This document shows positions 52,549-61,406 of a stretch of DNA of 64,000 bases, one piece after another; position 1 is the stretch's first letter; each line of letters starts with the position of its first letter. The position numbers and the translations under genes were made by a program. The stretch lies in NCBI GenBank assembly GCA_964637875.1, contig CAZWXK010000012.1, forward strand, positions 1 through 64,000, given 5' to 3'. This DNA comes from UBA5972 sp964637875. Its GTDB lineage: Bacteria; Pseudomonadota; Alphaproteobacteria; Rhodobacterales; Rhodobacteraceae. The notes under the pieces are model-generated. The model saw nothing but the letters and a program-made list of their open reading frames with translations. It was not told the origin of the DNA and made no database searches.

Positions 52549-53565
52549 ATGACCGCAACCTTTTCCAGTCTCGACGAATTTCGCGGGATCCTTGCAGATC
52601 CCGCGCAGGCCGATCAGGTTGTCCTGGCCGAGGCCACGGCGCGCAATGGCCAGCTGACCAAACCCCCTGGCGCGCTGGGCCGGCTGGAAGATCTGGCGAT
52701 CTGGTATGCCGGCTGGCGGGGCGAGGCAGCGCCGCAGATCGCCCACCCGCAGGTTGCCGTCTTTGCCGGCAATCACGGGGTCGCGGCGCAGGGGGTTTCG
52801 GCCTTTCCGCCCGAGGTGACCGAGCAGATGGTGGCAAACTTTCAGGCCGGCGGCGCGGCCATCAACCAGCTTTCCAGGGCATTCGGCGCGACCATGACGG
52901 TGCACGCGCTGGAGCTTGACCGTCCGACGCGCGACTTCACGCAAGGGGCCGCGATGGACGAGGGCGAACTGCTGGCGGCGCTGGGCGCGGGCTGGGATGC
53001 GGTCGACCCATCCTCGGATCTGCTGGTGACAGGCGAAATGGGTATCGGCAACACCACCCCGGCGGCGGCGATTGCCTGCGCGCTGTTCGGGGGCGAGGCG
53101 GCCGACTGGGTCGGCCGTGGCACGGGCGTCGATGATGCGGGTCTTGCCAACAAGGCCCGCGTGGTGGCCGAGGGGATTGCCATGCACCGCACGCATCTGG
53201 ACGATCCGCTCGAGGTCTTGCGCCGCCTTGGCGGGCGCGAGATTGCCGCCATGGCGGGCGCGATTGCGCGCGCAAGGGCGGAACGCATTCCGGTGATCCT
53301 CGACGGGTTCATCTGCACGGCTGCTGCCGCCGTGCTGGAGCGCGCCGCCCCCGGGGCGCTGGATCACGCCGTTGCCGGCCATGTTTCGGCCGAAGGCGCG
53401 CATGCGCGCATGTTGCGCGAGCTGGGCAAGGAACCGCTGTTGTCGCTGGGCCTGCGTCTGGGCGAAGGCTCGGGCGCGGCGCTGGCGATCGGCATTCTCA
53501 AGGGCGCGATCGCGTGCCATTCCGGCATGGCCACATTTACCGAGGCCGGCGTCAGCGACGGCTAG
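52549..53565 (+). CDS. cobT: Nicotinate-nucleotide-dimethylbenzimidazole phosphoribosyltransferase (CobT)
   Basis: Makes alpha-ribazole phosphate for the lower ligand of cobalamin. The 338-residue protein contains PPGALGRLEDLA, FAGNHGVAAQGVSAFPPEVT, GEMGIGNTTPAAAI and near the C-terminus LGEGSGAALAIGIL, the last with the catalytic glutamate. Length is normal. It stands 87 bases from divergent cobS; no cobalamin riboswitch is visible between them. Confidence 0.96.
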   Translation: MTATFSSLDEFRGILADPAQADQVVLAEATARNGQLTKPPGALGRLEDLAIWYAGWRGEAAPQIAHPQVAVFAGNHGVAAQGVSAFPPEVTEQMVANFQAGGAAINQLSRAFGATMTVHALELDRPTRDFTQGAAMDEGELLAALGAGWDAVDPSSDLLVTGEMGIGNTTPAAAIACALFGGEAADWVGRGTGVDDAGLANKARVVAEGIAMHRTHLDDPLEVLRRLGGREIAAMAGAIARARAERIPVILDGFICTAAAAVLERAAPGALDHAVAGHVSAEGAHARMLRELGKEPLLSLGLRLGEGSGAALAIGILKGAIACHSGMATFTEAGVSDG

Positions 53566-53597
53566 AAAATGTCGGGTCTGGTCGCGTATGCCTCGCC

Positions 53598-53636
53598 CGG
53601 GGCGCATTCGCGCCCAACCGGTCGGTCGCCTGCCCT
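53598..53636. repeat. Weaker relative of the REP-like palindrome
   Basis: The stem GGGCGC-ATTC-GCGCCC (53600-53615) is identical to that at 58171-58186, but the sequence after CCCA diverges (AACCGGTCGGTCGC). It lies between cobT and nadE. Homology to the other two copies is likely but rests on about 20 bases. Confidence 0.4.
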
Positions 53637-53760
53637 GCCTTGTGCAGCCCCTGTTGAACCGGGAAACCTGACAGGCATCATTCAACCGGGCCGGAACGAG
53701 AGGTTCACACCGCCGCCGAACCCCTCTAAACAGGCGCAGACAACACCGGAGCGCACAGAT

Positions 53761-55419
53761 ATGGCCAGAACCTTTCGCCTGACATTGGGGCAGCTGAACC
53801 CTACCGTTGGCGACCTTGCCGGCAACGCCGCACAGGCGCGCGATGCCCACAGGCAGGCGCGTGCCAATGGTGCCGACATGCTGGCACTGCCGGAAATGTT
53901 CATCACCGGCTATCAGACGCAGGATCTGGTGCTCAAGCCCGCATTTGTGGCCGATGCCATGAAACATGTCGAACAGCTGGCCCGCAACTGCGCCGAGGGG
54001 CCGGCTATCGGGATCGGGGGCCCGCTGGCCGAGGGCGGCGAGGTGTTCAACGCCTATTACATCCTGTCAGGCGGGCAGATCCGGGCGGCGGTGAAAAAGC
54101 ACCACCTGCCCAATATGCAGGTCTTTGATGAAATGCGCCTGTTCACCCCCGGCCCCATCAGCGGCCCCTATGCGGTGGGCGATGTGCGCATCGGTTCGCC
54201 CATATGCGAGGATGCCTGGCACGAGGATGTGGCCGAGGCGCTGGCCGAAACGGGTGCCGAAATCCTGCTGGTGCCCAATGGCTCGCCCTATCGGCGCGAA
54301 AAGATCGAGGATCGCCACGGGCTGATGGTGGCCCGTGTCGTGGAAACCGGCCTGCCGCTGGTTTACCTGAACATGGTGGGCGGGCAGGACGACCAGATCT
54401 TTGACGGCGGATCCTTCGTGCTGAACCCCGGCGGGGCCTTGATGCTGCAACTGCCCCCCTTTGCCGAGATGCTTGCCCATGTGGATTTCACCGAAACGCC
54501 CGATGGCTGGCGCGCCGCCAAGGGCGTGCTGGCGCCGTTCCCGCATGTATGGGAGCAGGACTATAACGCCATGGTGCTGGCCCTGCGCGACTATATGCGC
54601 AAGTCGGGCTTTCAGCGTGCGCTGCTGGGCCTGTCGGGCGGTATCGATTCGGCGCTGGTCGCGGCCATTGCTGCTGACGCGCTGGGCGCGGAAAATCTCC
54701 GCTGCGTGATGCTGCCCTCGGAATACACCTCGCCCGAGTCGCTGGAAGACGCGGCACTGGTCGCGCGCAATCTGGGCTGCCGGCTGGACAACCTGCCGAT
54801 CACCGGCCCCCGCAGCGCCGTGACCGAGGCGCTGGCGCCGCTGTTTGCCGGCACCACGCCCGATGTGACCGAGGAAAACATCCAGTCGCGTCTGCGCGGG
54901 TTGCTGCTGATGGCGCTTTCCAACAAGTTCGGCGAGATGCTGCTGACCACCGGCAACAAGTCCGAGGTCGCGGTGGGATACGCCACCATCTATGGCGACA
55001 TGGCCGGCGGCTATAACCCGATCAAGGATCTCTACAAGACCCGCGTGTTCGAGACCGCCCGCTGGCGCAACGAAAACCACCGCGACTGGATGAAGGGGCC
55101 TGCGGGCGCGGTGATCCCGCAGCGGGTGATCGACAAGCCCCCCTCGGCCGAGCTGCGCCCGGATCAGAAGGACGAGGACAGCCTGCCACCCTATGACGTG
55201 CTGGACGACATCCTCGAACGCCTGATCGACCGCGATCAGTCGGTGGCCGAGGTCGTCGCCGCAGGCCATGATCGTGCCACCGTCAAGCGGGTGGAACATC
55301 TGATCTATATCTCGGAATACAAGCGGTTTCAGTCGGCCCCCGGTGCGCGCACCTCGGGCCGGGCGTTCTGGCTGGACAGGCGCTATCCGATCGTCAACCG
55401 CTGGCGCGACGAGGGGTAG
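53761..55419 (+). CDS. nadE: Glutamine-dependent NAD+ synthetase
   Basis: Converts deamido-NAD to NAD with glutamine nitrogen. The 552-residue protein has an N-terminal nitrilase-type glutaminase domain (catalytic Glu45 in LPEMFITG, Lys113 in VKKHHLPN, Cys149 in GSPICEDAW) and a C-terminal NAD synthase domain with the ATP loop SGGIDS at 292-297. ATG 53761 gives the family N-terminus; the frame is open upstream without a fitting start. The 195 bases before it hold a repeat relative and no gene I can support. Confidence 0.96.
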   Translation: MARTFRLTLGQLNPTVGDLAGNAAQARDAHRQARANGADMLALPEMFITGYQTQDLVLKPAFVADAMKHVEQLARNCAEGPAIGIGGPLAEGGEVFNAYYILSGGQIRAAVKKHHLPNMQVFDEMRLFTPGPISGPYAVGDVRIGSPICEDAWHEDVAEALAETGAEILLVPNGSPYRREKIEDRHGLMVARVVETGLPLVYLNMVGGQDDQIFDGGSFVLNPGGALMLQLPPFAEMLAHVDFTETPDGWRAAKGVLAPFPHVWEQDYNAMVLALRDYMRKSGFQRALLGLSGGIDSALVAAIAADALGAENLRCVMLPSEYTSPESLEDAALVARNLGCRLDNLPITGPRSAVTEALAPLFAGTTPDVTEENIQSRLRGLLLMALSNKFGEMLLTTGNKSEVAVGYATIYGDMAGGYNPIKDLYKTRVFETARWRNENHRDWMKGPAGAVIPQRVIDKPPSAELRPDQKDEDSLPPYDVLDDILERLIDRDQSVAEVVAAGHDRATVKRVEHLIYISEYKRFQSAPGARTSGRAFWLDRRYPIVNRWRDEG

Positions 55420-55434
55420 GCTCAGGAGTCGCCG

Positions 55435-55536
55435 TGACAGGCATCCACAGCCGATGCAGCCGTCCAGATTGCCGCGCAGACATGTCAGGGTTTCGATCCA
55501 CCGGTCGAGGGCCGCGCGAGCGGAGAAAGGGTGCAC
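55435..55536 (-). pseudogene. Remnant of a soxR-type MerR regulator (C-terminal piece)
   Basis: Read on the minus strand, this 34-codon stretch encodes ALDRWIETLTCLRGNL and DGCIGCGCLS. The spacing and the Cys-x-x-Cys-x-Cys motif are those of the C-terminal [2Fe-2S] site of SoxR. The fourth cysteine is missing (leucine at its place), no DNA-binding domain is found upstream, and the frame then runs into the convergent end of nadE. The 186 bases between nadE and xerC hold nothing else I can support. I interpret it as a decayed soxR copy. Confidence 0.6.
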
Positions 55537-55605
55537 TCCACCGTATGCGCCGGGGCGGCGGTTGTGTTTCGACGCCCCGGACCGGGCGGAATTCGAGGGC
55601 GTCAG

Positions 55606-56550
55606 CTATGCCTGACGCGCCCTTGGATGGGCGGCCCGGTAAACCTCCATCAGGCGGGCCTGATCGACTGCTGTATAGACCTGCGTGGTGGACAGTGAAG
55701 CATGCCCCAGCAATTCCTGAATGGCCCGCAGGTCGCCGCCGGCCTGCAACAGATGGGTGGCGAACGAGTGGCGCAGCGCATGCGGGGTTGCGGTGGCCGG
55801 CAGGCCCAGCTGGTTGCGCAGCCGCTCCATCAGCTTGCGGATAAGGCGTGCATTCAGCGCGCCGCCCCGTTTCCCCCGAAACAGCGGATCGGCCGGGGGC
55901 AGGTCGTGGGGGCACAGGCGTCGGTATTCCTCGACCGCGGCGCGCGCAACCGGCAGCACCGGCACCAGCCTTTCCTTGCCACCCTTGCCGGTGATCCGCA
56001 GAACCTCGGGCAGGGGGGCATTGCGGCCCTTCAGCGACAGCGCCTCGGAAATGCGCAGCCCGCAGCCGTAAAGCAGGGTCAGCACGGCCGTGTCGCGGGC
56101 GTTGATCCACATATCGGGGTGTTGCAGTTCGACAGTATCGATCAGCCTGCGGGCATCATCTGCCTCGAGCGGGCGCGGCAACCGGGCCTGGAATCGGGGG
56201 GCACGGGTTGCCAATATGCGCGAGGCATCGAAACCCGCCTTTTCGGCATGCCAGCGATAGAACCCCTTGACCGCCGACAGCGCGCGCGCCAGCGAGCGCG
56301 CCGACTGCCCGCGGGCATGTTCATGCGCCATCCAGGCGCGCATCTCGGCCAGGCCGACGAGGCGCAGCTGCGCTGGCGCTACCACGTCGCCAAGATGGCG
56401 GGAAAGAAAGCCCAGAAATTCCAGCAGGTCATGCCGGTAGGCGTCGATCGTGTTGTCAGCCGCGCCTTTCAGCGCCTTTTGCGTTGTCAGCCAGTCTTCG
56501 AGCAATGCAATGCAGGCGGGCGATGCCGGGATGAGGGCGGTTTCAGTCAT
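55606..56550 (-). CDS. xerC: Tyrosine recombinase XerC
   Basis: Resolves chromosome dimers with XerD at the dif site. The 314-residue protein has the N-terminal SAM-like DNA-binding domain (to about 105) and the catalytic domain with Arg166 (GCGLRISEA), Lys189 (TGKGGKE), His257 and Arg260 (HALRHSF), His283 (LLGHASL) and the nucleophile Tyr292 (TTQVYTA). The DUF484 gene lies 15 bases upstream on the same strand, a standard pair. Confidence 0.94.
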   Translation of the reverse strand: MTETALIPASPACIALLEDWLTTQKALKGAADNTIDAYRHDLLEFLGFLSRHLGDVVAPAQLRLVGLAEMRAWMAHEHARGQSARSLARALSAVKGFYRWHAEKAGFDASRILATRAPRFQARLPRPLEADDARRLIDTVELQHPDMWINARDTAVLTLLYGCGLRISEALSLKGRNAPLPEVLRITGKGGKERLVPVLPVARAAVEEYRRLCPHDLPPADPLFRGKRGGALNARLIRKLMERLRNQLGLPATATPHALRHSFATHLLQAGGDLRAIQELLGHASLSTTQVYTAVDQARLMEVYRAAHPRARQA

Positions 56551-56565
56551 TGCCCGGCTGCCCCG

Positions 56566-57282
56566 TCACCCGAGCCAGCGGCGCATCATCCGCTCGAAAG
56601 CGCCGCCCAGAAAGGCCAGCAGATCGGTGCCCTGATTGGGGTGGAACTGGTGCGGATCCTCGGCACCCAGGGCCAGCATTCCCGGCAGGTTTCCGCTCCC
56701 CAGATCGAGCTTCATCAGCGCTTCGGATCTGATCCAGGGGGCCTTGTCGCCATAGAGCGTGTTCGATGCATGGGCGACCTGTCGCAGGGTAACCGCACGA
56801 TCCGACATGTTGCGTCCGCGGGTCAGGTATTCCTCGATGCTTCCCGGCGCATAGAAACCGATCACCTCGCCATATTCCAGGGCCAGGCGTTCTTGCGCGG
56901 GCTCGGCGACGGCGGCGGACTCGAGACACAGCTTGACGCAATCGACCCTCAGGATGTCGCGCACTTCGCTGCCAAGACTTTGCAGGAATTCGGTGAAATC
57001 CAGCGGCTCCAGCAAGGCCATGACGGCGTTTTGTACCTGACGTGTGCGGGACAGGTTCTCGTAGGCCGCCGCGATCACCGTGTTATGGGTGTCTTCGAGC
57101 CTTTCGAACCGTTCCTCGAGACGTCGTAGCGCGACGTCGCGCAGGTCGATGACGTTATGTGCCTCGCGCCGGTCATCGGCGGCGGCCAGGGCCTTCATCA
57201 CGTCCGTGTCGCCCAGGATCATCTCGGGCTCGGCCAGTATGCGGTCGCGCAGCTGGTCGAGCGGTGTCGTCTGCCTGTTCAT
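56566..57282 (-). CDS. DUF484 family protein
   Basis: The 238-residue protein belongs to DUF484, a GAF-like family of unknown function usually encoded beside xerC. The N-terminal RDRILAEPEMILGDTDVMKAL and VIDLRDVALRRLEERFERLEDT (coiled coil, about 45-65) are characteristic; the C-terminal half includes GMLALGAEDPHQFHPNQGTDLLAFLG. It sits between fsa and xerC on the same strand. Confidence 0.9.
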   Translation of the reverse strand: MNRQTTPLDQLRDRILAEPEMILGDTDVMKALAAADDRREAHNVIDLRDVALRRLEERFERLEDTHNTVIAAAYENLSRTRQVQNAVMALLEPLDFTEFLQSLGSEVRDILRVDCVKLCLESAAVAEPAQERLALEYGEVIGFYAPGSIEEYLTRGRNMSDRAVTLRQVAHASNTLYGDKAPWIRSEALMKLDLGSGNLPGMLALGAEDPHQFHPNQGTDLLAFLGGAFERMMRRWLG

Positions 57283-57315
57283 TGCCTGCCTCTCGTCGTT
57301 TCCTGTCTGCTCTGC

Positions 57316-57969
57316 TCAGAGGATCTTCTGCCCGGTCTTTTCCCAATCCTTCAGGAATGTGGCCAGTCCCTTGTCGGTCAGCGGGTGCTCCACCATCTTG
57401 CGCAGCACCGAGGGCGGCGCCGTGGCAATATCGGCGCCAATCCTGGCACATTCCGATATGTGGTTGACCGACCTGATCGAGGCGGCCAGTATCCGGGTTT
57501 CAAAGCCGTAATTGTCATAGATGGTGCGAATGTCCGCGATCAGATCAAGGCCATCCAGGTTGATGTCGTCAAGCCGCCCGATAAAGGGGCTGACAAAGGT
57601 TGCGCCGGCCTTGGCCGCCAGCAGCGCCTGGTTGGCCGAAAAGCACAGCGTGACATTGACCATGCGGCCCTCGGTGGTCAGGGTCTTGCAGGCTTTCAGC
57701 CCGTCCCATGTGAGTGGCACCTTGATGGCAATGTTGTCGGCGATCTCGGCCAGCTTGCGGCCCTCGTCGATCATGCCCTGGGCGTCGGTCGAAACCACCT
57801 CGGCGCTGACCGGGCCGTCCACAAGGGCGCAGATCTCGCGCGTGACCTCAAGGATGTCGCGCCCCGATTTCATGATCAGCGAGGGGTTTGTGGTGACACC
57901 ATCCACAAGGCCGAGTGCGGCCAGCTCCCGGATGTCGTCGATTTCAGCGGTATCCGCAAAGAATTTCAT
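57316..57969 (-). CDS. fsa: Fructose-6-phosphate aldolase / small transaldolase
   Basis: The 217-residue protein is of the short transaldolase family (FSA/TalC). It begins KFFADTAEIDDIRELA and includes VDGVTTNPSLI; the Schiff-base lysine is Lys83 in NIAIKVPLTW. Whether it acts as aldolase on fructose-6-phosphate or as a true transaldolase cannot be told from sequence. The start at 57969 gives the family N-terminus; 58059 would add 30 unlike residues. Gene order fsa-DUF484-xerC divergent from priA is typical for Rhodobacteraceae. Confidence 0.9.
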   Translation of the reverse strand: MKFFADTAEIDDIRELAALGLVDGVTTNPSLIMKSGRDILEVTREICALVDGPVSAEVVSTDAQGMIDEGRKLAEIADNIAIKVPLTWDGLKACKTLTTEGRMVNVTLCFSANQALLAAKAGATFVSPFIGRLDDINLDGLDLIADIRTIYDNYGFETRILAASIRSVNHISECARIGADIATAPPSVLRKMVEHPLTDKGLATFLKDWEKTGQKIL

Positions 57970-58122
57970 CTGCCTGCCTTCGGTTTTCCGGCGCCGGTTG
58001 GTCCGGCCTGCTCGATATGGGGGCGATCTTACAGCATGGGTGACTCGCTGCAAACACATCTTTGACCGGGGGGGGAATATTTCGGCGGGGTGTGTGTGCC
58101 GACATTGCGGCGTTCATGCCGG

Positions 58123-58146
58123 CCCGGGGCGCGATAGCGTCCCGGG
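58123..58146 (+). other. Long stem-loop beside the REP-like repeat
   Basis: CCCGGGGCGC-GATA-GCGTCCCGGG forms a 10-bp stem with a single G-T pair and a GATA loop. It stands 16 bases before repeat copy 2 and may be part of the same element. Confidence 0.5.
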
Positions 58147-58162
58147 CATGCGCCCGCCCGCC

Positions 58163-58207
58163 CCCATGGCGGGCGCATTCGCGCCCACCCGGGCGGCCGC
58201 ACGCCCT
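58163..58207. repeat. REP-like palindromic repeat, copy 2
   Basis: Matches 1-45 of the window at 44 of 45 bases. Core stem GGGCGC-ATTC-GCGCCC at 58171-58186, then a shared CACCCGGGCGGCCGCACGCC. It lies upstream of priA. Confidence 0.65.
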
Positions 58208-58304
58208 GTGTCAGGGCAAATTGCATGCCCTCGGTTGATCAGGACATTTGCCTGCTCGGGAACAGTTCACAAGCTGTCCAGCCACTCTCCCAGGGCTTGG
58301 CGTC

Positions 58305-60497
58305 ATGCCTGAGCACTCCCCTTTTCCCGAAGGCGCGCCCGTTGCCGTGCTCACGACCGAGCCGCTTGACCGCCTGCTCGATTACCGCGCCCCGGAAGGG
58401 GGCTGCGCTGTCGGATCCTTTGTCGAGGTGCCGCTGGGCCCGCGCAAGGTTCTGGGGGTCGTCTGGGGGCCGGGGCAGGGGTTTGACAAGGGCCGGTTGC
58501 GCAGCATCATCCGATGCCTGGATGTCCCGCCCATGCGCGAAGAGATGCAGATCTTCCTGCAGCGCGCGGCCGAATACACGCTCTCGCCCCTTTCGGCCAT
58601 GCTGCGGCTGGCGACCCGCGCGCCGGGGCTGATGAACCCGCCTCACATGCGCCACCTTTACGCGCTGGGCCACGGCCAGCCCGCGCGCATGACGCCGGCA
58701 CGCGCGCGCGTGATCGCGGTGCTGCGCGAACATGGCGGCCTGCCTTTTACCCTGGGCGAGCTGGCCGATCTGGCGGGCGTTTCGCCCGGCGTCGTCAAGG
58801 GGCTGGTCAAGGCGCGCGCGGTGGTCGAGGTCGCGGCACCACGCGACACCCCCTATCCGATGCTCGATCACGCGCGGCCGGGCAAGCCGCTGTCGGCCGA
58901 CCAGCAGGCGGCCGCGCGCGCCATATGCGCGGGCGTTCGCGCGGGCGGCTATGGCACATGGCTGCTCAAGGGCGTGACGGGCTCGGGCAAGACCGAGGTC
59001 TATCTGGAAGCGGTCGCCGCCTGTCTGCGCGCAGGCCGCCAGGCGCTGGTGCTGCTGCCCGAAATCGCGCTGACCTCGGAATTTCTGAAACGGGTCGAGG
59101 CCCGTTTCGGCGCGCGGGCGGCCGAGTGGCATTCCGGCGTCACCATGACCGAGCGTCGGCGGCTGTGGCGCATGGTCGGCGCGGGTGGGGCGCAGCTGGT
59201 TGTGGGTGCGCGCTCGGCCCTGTTTCTGCCGTTCCGCGACCTGGGTCTGGTCGTGGTGGACGAGGAACACGACCCTTCCTACAAGCAGGAGGACGGCGTT
59301 CATTACCACGCGCGCGACATGGCTGTTCTGCGCGCGAGCATTGCGGGTGCGCAGGTGGTTCTGGCCTCGGCCACCCCCAGCCTTGAAAGCTGGGCCAATG
59401 CGCGGGTGGGCAAGTATCAAAGGCTTGATCTGGAAGAACGCTTTGGCGTGGCCGAGCTGCCACAGATCGACGCCATCGACCTGCGCGCCCATCCGCCCGA
59501 GCGCGGGCGCTGGATATCCGAACCCCTGCAACAGGCGGTGGATCAGCGTCTGCAAGCAGGCGAACAGGCGCTGCTGTTTCTGAACCGGCGGGGATATGCT
59601 CCGCTGACCGTCTGTCGCGCCTGCGGGCATCAGATCGGCTGCGACCATTGCGATGCGCGCATGGTCGAGCACCGTTTCCAGAACCGCCTGATGTGCCATC
59701 AATGCGGCGAAACGAAACCGATGCCGACGATCTGCCCCTCATGCGGGGCCGAAGACCGCCTTGCCCCGGTCGGCCCCGGTGTCGAGCGTCTGGCCGAAGA
59801 GGCCGAGGCGCTGTTTCCAGGCGCCCGCATTGCCATCCTGTCATCGGACCTGGCGGCCTCGGCCCGCGCCATGAAGGCCCGGATCGAGGAAATCGCCGCG
59901 GGCAGGGCCGATGTCATCATCGGTACCCAGATCGTCGCCAAGGGGCATAACTTTCCGCTGCTGACGCTGGTGGGGGTGATCGATGCCGATCTGGGCCTGC
60001 AGGGGGGCGATCTGCGTGCGGGTGAGCGGACCTTTCAACTGATGCGCCAGGTTGCCGGCCGCGCCGGGCGCGCCGACCGCAAGGGGCTGGCCCTGATCCA
60101 GACCCATCAGCCCGACCATCCGGTGATCAAGGCGATCCTGTCGGGCGATGACGAGGGGTTCTGGCGGGCCGAGGCCGTCCAGCGGCAGGCCGCCGGCATG
60201 CCCCCCTATGGGCGGCTTGCGGGGATCATCCTGTCGGGGCCTGATCTTGACGTGCTGTCGGCGCTGGCCAACCGTATGGCACGGGACACCGCACCCTTGC
60301 ACGCGATCGGCGCACAGCTGTTTGGCCCCGCACCCGCACCGATTGCGCGTATTCGCGGACGCCACCGTATCCGTCTGCTGGTCAAGGCGGCCAAGGGGGC
60401 AGCTTTGCAGGATGCGCTGGCGCGTTGGCGGAGGCAGTTTCGCATGCCCCCGAATGTCAGGGTGGTGATCGACATCGATCCGCAGAGTTTTTATTGA
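58305..60497 (+). CDS. priA: Primosomal protein N' (PriA helicase)
   Basis: Superfamily 2 helicase that restarts stalled replication forks. The 730-residue protein has an N-terminal 3'-DNA-binding domain, Walker A GVTGSGKTEV near residue 224, the DEEH box in VVDEEHDPSYKQ, and an eight-cysteine zinc region: CRACGHQIGCDHCDARM, then MCHQCGE and CPSCGAE. ATG 58305 fits homologues; 58248 in frame adds 19 unlike residues. The stem-loop element copy C begins 13 bases after its stop. Confidence 0.95.
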   Translation: MPEHSPFPEGAPVAVLTTEPLDRLLDYRAPEGGCAVGSFVEVPLGPRKVLGVVWGPGQGFDKGRLRSIIRCLDVPPMREEMQIFLQRAAEYTLSPLSAMLRLATRAPGLMNPPHMRHLYALGHGQPARMTPARARVIAVLREHGGLPFTLGELADLAGVSPGVVKGLVKARAVVEVAAPRDTPYPMLDHARPGKPLSADQQAAARAICAGVRAGGYGTWLLKGVTGSGKTEVYLEAVAACLRAGRQALVLLPEIALTSEFLKRVEARFGARAAEWHSGVTMTERRRLWRMVGAGGAQLVVGARSALFLPFRDLGLVVVDEEHDPSYKQEDGVHYHARDMAVLRASIAGAQVVLASATPSLESWANARVGKYQRLDLEERFGVAELPQIDAIDLRAHPPERGRWISEPLQQAVDQRLQAGEQALLFLNRRGYAPLTVCRACGHQIGCDHCDARMVEHRFQNRLMCHQCGETKPMPTICPSCGAEDRLAPVGPGVERLAEEAEALFPGARIAILSSDLAASARAMKARIEEIAAGRADVIIGTQIVAKGHNFPLLTLVGVIDADLGLQGGDLRAGERTFQLMRQVAGRAGRADRKGLALIQTHQPDHPVIKAILSGDDEGFWRAEAVQRQAAGMPPYGRLAGIILSGPDLDVLSALANRMARDTAPLHAIGAQLFGPAPAPIARIRGRHRIRLLVKAAKGAALQDALARWRRQFRMPPNVRVVIDIDPQSFY

Positions 60498-60509
60498 GTG
60501 TCGGGGAAA

Positions 60510-60567
60510 GGGGGCGCTGCCCCCGTCGCTGACGCGACTCCCCCGGAGTATTTGGGCAAAGAAGAAG
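60510..60567 (+). repeat. Stem-loop plus GAGTATTT tail element, copy C
   Basis: Stem 1 is GGGGGC-GCT-GCCCCC (60510-60524), identical in its arms to copy B; stem 2 is GTCGC-TGAC-GCGAC (60525-60538). TCCCCCG, GAGTATTT, three variable bases and CAAAGAAGAA follow. It lies between priA and the HPP gene. Confidence 0.75.
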
Positions 60568-60666
60568 ATTGCGACAAACTGGCTGGATCGCTGGAGGTGC
60601 GCTTGACAGCTGTCCGATCGCACGGGAAAGCTGGCGGTGATCCTGAAGGCATGTCCAGGGGGGCGG

Positions 60667-61323
60667 ATGAATACTTCGACGCACAGGGAAAAGATCATTT
60701 CCGGGCTTGGCGGGTTTGTCGCCATCTCGGGGGTGTTCTGGGTGACGCAGCAATTCGAGCAGGGGTTGCATGCGCGCCTGTTGCTGATTGCTTCGATGGG
60801 GGCGACGGCGGTGTTGCTGTTTGCCGCCCCCAAGAGCCCGCTGTCGCAGCCCTGGAACGTGATTGGCGGGCACGTGGTTTCGGCGCTGGTCGGGGTGGCC
60901 GTCTATCGGCTGGTCGACAATCCGGTATTGGGGGGCGGTCTGGCGGTGGGGCTGGCGATCACGGCGATGTATTATCTGCAGTGCCTGCATCCGCCGGGGG
61001 GGGCGACCTCGTTGATTCCGATGATCAGCGGCGCGGTGATGGGGGATTACGGTTTCTGGTTCGTGCTGTTTCCGATCGGGCTGGGGGCGGCCCTGATGGT
61101 GGCGATCGCGGTCGTCTTCAACCTGCCCTTTCCCTGGCGGCGTTATCCTCAGGTCCTGGCGGAAAGGATGGCTCCCCCGCATGAAAGGGCCTATCCCGAT
61201 ATCAGCCATGCCGATTTTGTGGCTGCACTCAGTGAAATCGACACCTATGTGGATATTTCCGAGCAGGATCTTGTGCGCATCTACGAACTGGCCACACGAA
61301 AGGCGGATTCCCACGCGTCGTGA
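60667..61323 (+). CDS. HPP family membrane protein
   Basis: The 218-residue protein has four membrane helices and the family motif LHPPGGATSLIPMI at about 115-128. HPP proteins are poorly known; some plastid and cyanobacterial members have been linked to nitrite transport. The C-terminal 50 residues are soluble and acidic. The start at 60667 has a GGGGGG-rich ribosome site; 60637 in frame is possible. It is followed by hisC after 83 bases. Confidence 0.85.
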   Translation: MNTSTHREKIISGLGGFVAISGVFWVTQQFEQGLHARLLLIASMGATAVLLFAAPKSPLSQPWNVIGGHVVSALVGVAVYRLVDNPVLGGGLAVGLAITAMYYLQCLHPPGGATSLIPMISGAVMGDYGFWFVLFPIGLGAALMVAIAVVFNLPFPWRRYPQVLAERMAPPHERAYPDISHADFVAALSEIDTYVDISEQDLVRIYELATRKADSHAS

Positions 61324-61406
61324 GGGGTGGGGCACAAGCGGCTGGTCAAGCCTGCCGAGGGCCGGTAAAAGCAGCGCGTATTGCGTCAATGCGGGCGAAA
61401 AGCGTC

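Larger units (their letters stand above)
57970..58304. other. Divergent region between fsa and priA
   Basis: This 335-base stretch should carry the promoters of both genes, but I find no clear hexamers. It holds a hairpin at 58123-58146 and copy 2 of the REP-like repeat at 58163-58207. Reading frames through it are extensions of the flanking genes without ribosome sites. Confidence 0.6.

Noticed and set aside
55400..55620. Intact soxR gene
   Set aside because: No DNA-binding domain, fourth cluster cysteine absent, frame collides with nadE and xerC ends; called a remnant instead.
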